From an uncultured bacterium (GTDB lineage: Bacteria > Bacillota_I > Bacilli_A > RF39 > UBA660): a DNA stretch of 8,015 nucleotides. The notes under the pieces were generated by a model, which worked only from the letters and a program-made list of their open reading frames with translations, was not told the DNA's origin and ran no database searches. How positions within the stretch are numbered: the stretch's first letter is position 1; each line of letters begins with the position of its first letter. Of this stretch, positions 4,312 through 8,015 are shown one piece after another. The stretch covers positions 1-8,015 of the forward strand of contig CAJMQX010000028.1 of the NCBI GenBank assembly GCA_905215635.1, in the 5' to 3' direction. Both the position numbers and the translations under genes were made by a program.

Positions 4312-5532
4312 ATGAAAAAGAATAAATTTATATTAATGTTATGTGTATTGACATTTATGTTAACTGGATGTGTTAAATATAATGCTAATATGAACATAAA
4401 TAAAGATAAGTCAATGGACTTTTCAATGATTTATGCTCTTGATACTTCTTTATTTGAAGATCAAGAATTATTAAGTGATGAGGATAAACAAAAGTTAGAA
4501 AGTCAAGGATTTACTATTACCGACTATTCTGAAGGTACAATGAAAGGTTATACTTTAACTAAGAAAATTAGTAATATTGATTATGTTAGTACTACTAGTA
4601 ATGCTTCATATGATTTATCAGGCCTTCTAGATTCAAATGCTACTAATAGTTATATTTTCAAAGTAACAAAAGGTCTTTTAAAGAATACTTATACAGCTAA
4701 TTTTACTTTTGATGCTTCAGAAAGTGATATAAATTCTGATTCTACTGATACTACTGATAATTTGAATGACCTTTTCTCTAATGATGAAGAAGAAGAAACA
4801 ATTTTATCTGAAGAAAAACAAGAAGAAACTAATCAAGAAGAAACCAATTTAAATGGAAACATAGATTTTTCAGACATGGATCTATCTTCTTTAACATCAA
4901 ATTTAGATTTAAGTTTCAATGTAAATCTTCCTTATTCAGCAAAAAGTAACAATGCTACTAATACAAGTGACAATAACAAAAAATTAAGTTGGAATCTTTC
5001 TTCAACTGAAATATCAACTATTGAGTTTACTTTTGAATTATATAATATGACTAATGTTTACATAGGAATAGGACTACTTGTTATATTAATTACTGCAATA
5101 GTTGTCCTTATCGTAAGTAAAAAGAAAAATTCATCTGATAAGAATTCTAATTTAAGTAGTGAAACAGTTGAAAAACAAAATAATATAGCTAATCAACAAG
5201 ATAATCTTATGGGTAATCCATTTCAACCTGTTAATCCCAATCTTCCATATCAACAAATGCCAACTCCAGAAGTTATAAATTCTACAAATAATTTTGGAAA
5301 TACCATTCCAGGACAAGTAAATCAAATGACTGATGGAATGCCTCAAACTATAGGATCATCTCCTAGTCAAATATCACCAGTTAACCAATCCATACCTGGA
5401 GCAACTTTTAATCAAGTAAATTCAGAGCCTTCTATTGATTCATTAAATCAACAACCAATTTTAAATCAAAATACCAATCAAGTTAACCCTACAAATATTT
5501 CTTCTTTACCACAAGATAATCAAGGAATATAA
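4312..5532 (+). CDS. Lipoprotein with C-terminal anchor and Gln/Asn/Pro-rich tail
   Basis: A 406-residue surface protein. The start is the ATG at 4312, preceded by AAAGGA; an in-frame ATG at 4297 has no ribosome binding site and would spoil the signal peptide. Residues 1-19 are a lipoprotein signal with lipobox LTGC, so Cys20 becomes lipidated. Residues 20-130 (CVKYNANMNINKDKSMDFSM onward) resemble the LppM-like lipoprotein domain of actinobacteria and low-GC Gram-positives. Residues 135-182 are acidic and Ser/Thr/Glu-rich, probably a flexible linker. A second folded part at 183-245 ends in SSTEISTIEFTFELY. One membrane segment (249-268) is followed by KKK, so the disordered tail 272-406, rich in Asn, Gln, Pro and Ser, should face the cytoplasm. 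Function unknown. It is monocistronic between its promoter and the terminator at 5628-5693. Confidence 0.88.
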   Translation: MKKNKFILMLCVLTFMLTGCVKYNANMNINKDKSMDFSMIYALDTSLFEDQELLSDEDKQKLESQGFTITDYSEGTMKGYTLTKKISNIDYVSTTSNASYDLSGLLDSNATNSYIFKVTKGLLKNTYTANFTFDASESDINSDSTDTTDNLNDLFSNDEEEETILSEEKQEETNQEETNLNGNIDFSDMDLSSLTSNLDLSFNVNLPYSAKSNNATNTSDNNKKLSWNLSSTEISTIEFTFELYNMTNVYIGIGLLVILITAIVVLIVSKKKNSSDKNSNLSSETVEKQNNIANQQDNLMGNPFQPVNPNLPYQQMPTPEVINSTNNFGNTIPGQVNQMTDGMPQTIGSSPSQISPVNQSIPGATFNQVNSEPSIDSLNQQPILNQNTNQVNPTNISSLPQDNQGI

Positions 5533-5540
5533 TGCTTGAT

Positions 5541-5588
5541 AATTAAAATTTAGACTAAAATATAAGCTAGAATATAAACTAAAATATC
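5541..5588. repeat. 12-bp tandem repeats
   Basis: Four abutting 12-bp units lie just after the lipoprotein gene: aattaaaattta (5541), gactaaaatata (5553), agctagaatata (5565) and aactaaaatatc (5577). The last three differ from their consensus rACTAAAATATa at only two to three positions each; the first is more degenerate. They are non-coding and lie before the terminator, so they would be in the 3' untranslated region. Confidence 0.6.
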
Positions 5589-5627
5589 TAATAACAAAAA
5601 AGTTATCATACTTGATATAAACAAACA

Positions 5628-5693
5628 AAAAAGAATATTGCTATAAGTGATGTATACTTAACTATCTCATCATCTAAAAGCAATATTCTTTTT
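5628..5693. terminator. Bidirectional terminator with a 15-bp stem
   Basis: AAAAAGAATATTGCT (5628-5642) and AGCAATATTCTTTTT (5679-5693) are perfect 15-bp inverted repeats. Inside the 36-base loop TGATG (5648-5652) pairs with CATCA (5668-5672). The plus strand ends in TTTTT and the minus strand in TTTTTT, so it can end both the lipoprotein transcript and the convergent glycosidase operon. Confidence 0.75.
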
Positions 5694-5741
5694 CTATAAT
5701 AATTAATCAAATTAATTCATGTATTTATAACCATATCGTCT

Positions 5742-6731
5742 TTATTTCATCAATCCAAATCCTGATACAACGCTTCTTCCGGCGCCGCCATTTACTTTTT
5801 GTCCATATATATTTAAAGGATTATTAATAAGTTTTCCTTCAACAACTAAACTACTTGAAGCTCCGCCATCTAAGTTTCCGGCATTATAAGCACCATATTT
5901 CTTTAAAGTTTCTGCAATTTGATAAACAGTTGGTCCTTTTGCATGCATTCCTTCAGTAACTAAAAATAATACAATTCCATCTTGCCTTTGAGCAATAGCA
6001 ACTCTTGAAGCTCTCAAAAAGCCTCCAACTTTCTCATCTTCATCTACCAAGATTTTACCATCTTTTATTAAGAATGGTCCAAATTCTAAAGCATCACGTA
6101 CTCCCATATTTAAAGCTTCTTCTCCAGTAGTATTAAGAAGTACTAATTTATTTTCTTTATTAAATCCTATCAATTTTGCTGTTCCCTTACTATCCCAAGT
6201 AATCTTTCCATCTTCAATAACATATCCAAGAGGAATATCTGAACCAGTTCCCCAATCTACAAATCCTCCTCCATTAATACATACTAATCCATCATATCTT
6301 TTACATATTTCTTTAACTGTCTGTTGACCAGTATTATTCTTATTGAAAGCCTTAGAACTAACAAGTTTAACTTTTGAAGCATCATATATTACTACTAGAT
6401 AACTCTTATAACCATCAATTTCCATATTAATAATTTTATATTCAGAATTATCATCATTAGTAAGAATTTCTTCTTCATATTTATTCATATCTTCATTATT
6501 TTTATCATTATTATCATTAGTAGCCACTTCATAACTATCTTTTATTGAAATATAATTCTTTTCATTAATCTTATTAAGAACTAACTCATCTCCATATAAT
6601 GTAGCAGCTAATCTTAATTTATCATTTTTTATTAATAATTCACTTATTCCTGATTTAAATATTATAATAATTCCACATAATAGTATCATCATCAAGGTAA
6701 TAATTCCACTAATTATTGTTAACTTCTTCAT
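5742..6731 (-). CDS. Phosphodiester glycosidase family protein (NAGPA domain)
   Basis: A 329-residue exported protein held by one N-terminal membrane segment (5-26, uncleaved by appearance) with the domain outside. Residues 65-98 are an Asp/Asn/Lys/Glu-rich spacer. Residues 100-329 match the NAGPA domain (PF09992): GLVCINGGGFVDW (148-160), GPFLIKDGK (218-226), RVAIAQRQDGIVLFLVTEG (243-261), AGNLDGGASSSLVVEGK (284-300) and GGAGRSVVSGFGL (315-327). In animals this family removes GlcNAc from phosphodiester-linked sugars; bacterial members are thought to act on envelope or exopolymer glycans such as teichoic-acid-like phosphodiesters. The exact substrate here is unknown. AGGAG precedes the ATG, which overlaps the stop of the upstream gene as TAATG, so translation is coupled to the repeat protein. 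The shared operon and topology suggest both act at the same envelope site. Confidence 0.93.
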   Translation of the reverse strand: MKKLTIISGIITLMMILLCGIIIIFKSGISELLIKNDKLRLAATLYGDELVLNKINEKNYISIKDSYEVATNDNNDKNNEDMNKYEEEILTNDDNSEYKIINMEIDGYKSYLVVIYDASKVKLVSSKAFNKNNTGQQTVKEICKRYDGLVCINGGGFVDWGTGSDIPLGYVIEDGKITWDSKGTAKLIGFNKENKLVLLNTTGEEALNMGVRDALEFGPFLIKDGKILVDEDEKVGGFLRASRVAIAQRQDGIVLFLVTEGMHAKGPTVYQIAETLKKYGAYNAGNLDGGASSSLVVEGKLINNPLNIYGQKVNGGAGRSVVSGFGLMK

Positions 6732-7960
6732 TATTCTACTCCTACTACATAAGGATTATCCTTACTTCCATTTCCACTTGTAATTCTATTTTTATCTATA
6801 TATATTGTAGGTACTATCTTTCTAACTAAATTAATCTTAGTATCAGTAATTTCACTATCATATAAATATACTGTATTATCATCTTTAGGACTAATTAAAT
6901 AGAATAATTCATTATCATTATTTAATTTTAAATCAGCAATGCTTAGCATTCCTATTTTTGCTTTAACTGTTTCTTTATAAATATCTTTATAACTATTCTT
7001 ATAATTACCTACATTCCATTTATGATTATTAATAATATTCTTATAAGATAGTCCCTCTAAATAATTGTTATTTAAATAGTATCCTATATTATCTTTATCA
7101 CTAAGATTATACTTATTACTCTTACCAAATGCCATCTTTTTTGTAAGTCCATTACTTAAACATAGTCCTACTTCCCCATTATTAGTGTCATATACATTCC
7201 ATATATCATTATCTATTTTTACATAATCTCCTAACGTAATATCTTTATAATCATTAACTATATAAGGATTATCTTTACTACCATCTCCTGATATAACTGT
7301 AATATTATTATTTAATCTAACAACAGGTCTTACTTCTAATAATTCATCACTATTAGTTTTAATTATCTTACCACTACTAACGGCATATCCCATATTATTA
7401 TCATAGTTGTTTAACCAATATTTTCTATCATTAAGTAAATAACTCTTACTATCATCTATTGAATTAATAATATCTTCTATACTAGGAAGTCTAACATAAT
7501 TACTACTATCGATATTTTGACATTTTCTTTTTTCTATTTTACTAATATTATCTTTACAATAAGTTACTTTAGTTAAATCTTTTTTATCTATATTATTTAA
7601 AAATACTTCATTTAAATATTTATCAATATCATTATTTTTATTCATCAGAATATTCACTTCATCATTACTAATCATATCTAATGAATTATCTTTATTAATA
7701 CTAATAATTCTAAATAATAATTTATTAAATACTACATAATTGTTAGGATTTTCTCCCTTAAATATTTTAGTATCTCCATCTATATAAACATCTTCATTCT
7801 TTATATCAAAATTCACTTCATTCTTATTACCTATATCTTTATTATTAATAAAATTAATTATTAAGTAACTTATTATTATCAGAACAAATATTAAACATCC
7901 TATACAAAAAATAATTCTCTTTTTAAATGTTATTTCTTTTTTATTCACGTCTTTGTTCAT
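6731..7960 (-). CDS. Membrane-anchored protein with a duplicated DUF6273-like domain
   Basis: A 409-residue type II membrane protein. The ATG at 7960 follows GGAG and lies just after a strong promoter; the open frame runs on upstream to a TTG, but that TTG is part of the -35 box. Residues 14-37 are the membrane anchor after a Lys-rich cytoplasmic end. The exterior holds two related units. Unit 1 (about 75-235) starts VVFNKLLFRIISINKDNSL, contains YVRLPSIEDI and EVRPVVRLNN, and ends GDGSKDNPYIV. Unit 2 (about 245-407) starts YVKIDNDIWNVYDTNNG, contains IGYYLNNNYLEGL and KIVPTIYIDK, and ends GNGSKDNPYVV. This pattern is that of the DUF6273-like surface domain common in gut Firmicutes; function unknown. 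Cys135 and Cys147 could form a disulfide. First gene of the operon with the NAGPA glycosidase, overlapping it by one base. Confidence 0.85.
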   Translation of the reverse strand: MNKDVNKKEITFKKRIIFCIGCLIFVLIIISYLIINFINNKDIGNKNEVNFDIKNEDVYIDGDTKIFKGENPNNYVVFNKLLFRIISINKDNSLDMISNDEVNILMNKNNDIDKYLNEVFLNNIDKKDLTKVTYCKDNISKIEKRKCQNIDSSNYVRLPSIEDIINSIDDSKSYLLNDRKYWLNNYDNNMGYAVSSGKIIKTNSDELLEVRPVVRLNNNITVISGDGSKDNPYIVNDYKDITLGDYVKIDNDIWNVYDTNNGEVGLCLSNGLTKKMAFGKSNKYNLSDKDNIGYYLNNNYLEGLSYKNIINNHKWNVGNYKNSYKDIYKETVKAKIGMLSIADLKLNNDNELFYLISPKDDNTVYLYDSEITDTKINLVRKIVPTIYIDKNRITSGNGSKDNPYVVGVE

Positions 7961-7985
7961 GCTTCTACTCCATATTATTATTCTA

Positions 7986-8014
7986 ATTATAACAAAAGAG
8001 CCTTTATCTATCAA
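7986..8014 (-). promoter_or_regulatory. Promoter of the surface-protein/NAGPA operon
   Basis: On the minus strand TTGATA (8014-8009), five of six bases of the -35 consensus, is followed after 17 bases by TATAAT (7991-7986), extended by TG one base upstream. Transcription would start near 7979, about 20 bases before the ATG at 7960. This is the best promoter in the window and argues that the gene is complete. Confidence 0.8.
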
Positions 8015-8015
8015 T

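Noticed and set aside
4149..4397. Minus-strand open frame of 82 codons, including a 33-codon hydrophobic peptide from an ATG at 4250, considered as a type I toxin
   Set aside because: No purine-rich binding site precedes either start, it overlaps the lipoprotein signal sequence, and the hydrophobicity follows from AT-rich codons. The inverted repeats in the region explain the sequence better.
5152..5346. Minus-strand open frame of 64 codons opposite the lipoprotein tail
   Set aside because: Antisense shadow of the Gln/Asn/Pro-rich tail, without a ribosome binding site.
7961..8014. TTG at 8014 as start of the surface protein
   Set aside because: It would place the -35 and -10 boxes inside the coding region; the ATG at 7960 has a ribosome binding site and puts the Lys-rich end directly before the anchor.

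Overview
The window is very AT-rich (by eye about a quarter G+C). Its genes have strong AGGAGG-type ribosome binding sites, and several promoters contain an extended -10 box (TGnTATAAT). Together with an XRE regulator, a bacterial PH-domain membrane protein, an LTGC lipoprotein and a DUF6273-like surface protein, this suggests a low-GC Gram-positive bacterium, probably an uncultured gut member of the Bacilli / RF39 / Erysipelotrichia type. That placement is inference from style and gene content. Tryptophan is written TGG. Eight of the nine genes end in TAA and one in TAG; none ends in TGA.

Layout. 1-174: AT-rich DNA without a gene. 175-471 (-): a 98-residue protein that weakly resembles the YolD family. 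472-905: no protein gene, but a GC-richer island (about 498-588) that folds into two competing hairpins, one of them a clean terminator. 906-1328 (-): a bPH_2/YdbS-like membrane protein, divergent from a small XRE-type repressor at 1437-1676 (+); the gap between them has nested inverted repeats. 1799-2419 (+): a small transglutaminase/papain-like Cys-His protein with its own extended -10 promoter. 2480-2552: a large bidirectional hairpin terminator. 2560-3504 (-): a stand-alone 3-hydroxyacyl-CoA dehydrogenase, preceded by an unrecognised 129-residue protein at 3591-3980 (-). 4136-4311: a promoter and a long, highly structured leader leading into a lipoprotein with a C-terminal membrane anchor and a Gln/Asn/Pro-rich tail (4312-5532, +). 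5541-5693: 12-bp tandem repeats and a second bidirectional terminator. 5742-7960 (-): a two-gene operon of a membrane-anchored protein with a duplicated domain and a phosphodiester glycosidase (NAGPA family), coupled by a TAATG overlap and driven by a near-consensus promoter at 7986-8014.

How the parts may work together. The right half is mostly cell-surface: lipoprotein, exported repeat protein and NAGPA-type glycosidase, plausibly for envelope glycans. The left half looks more accessory: YolD-like protein, XRE repressor, transglutaminase-like protein. The XRE intergenic region and the transglutaminase upstream region share the motif TTCACAC, so the repressor may control its own gene, the PH-domain gene and the transglutaminase-like gene. 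I see no tRNA, rRNA, CRISPR array, insertion sequence or complete mobile element. The most unusual material is non-coding: the 498-588 island and the 4146-4249 leader.
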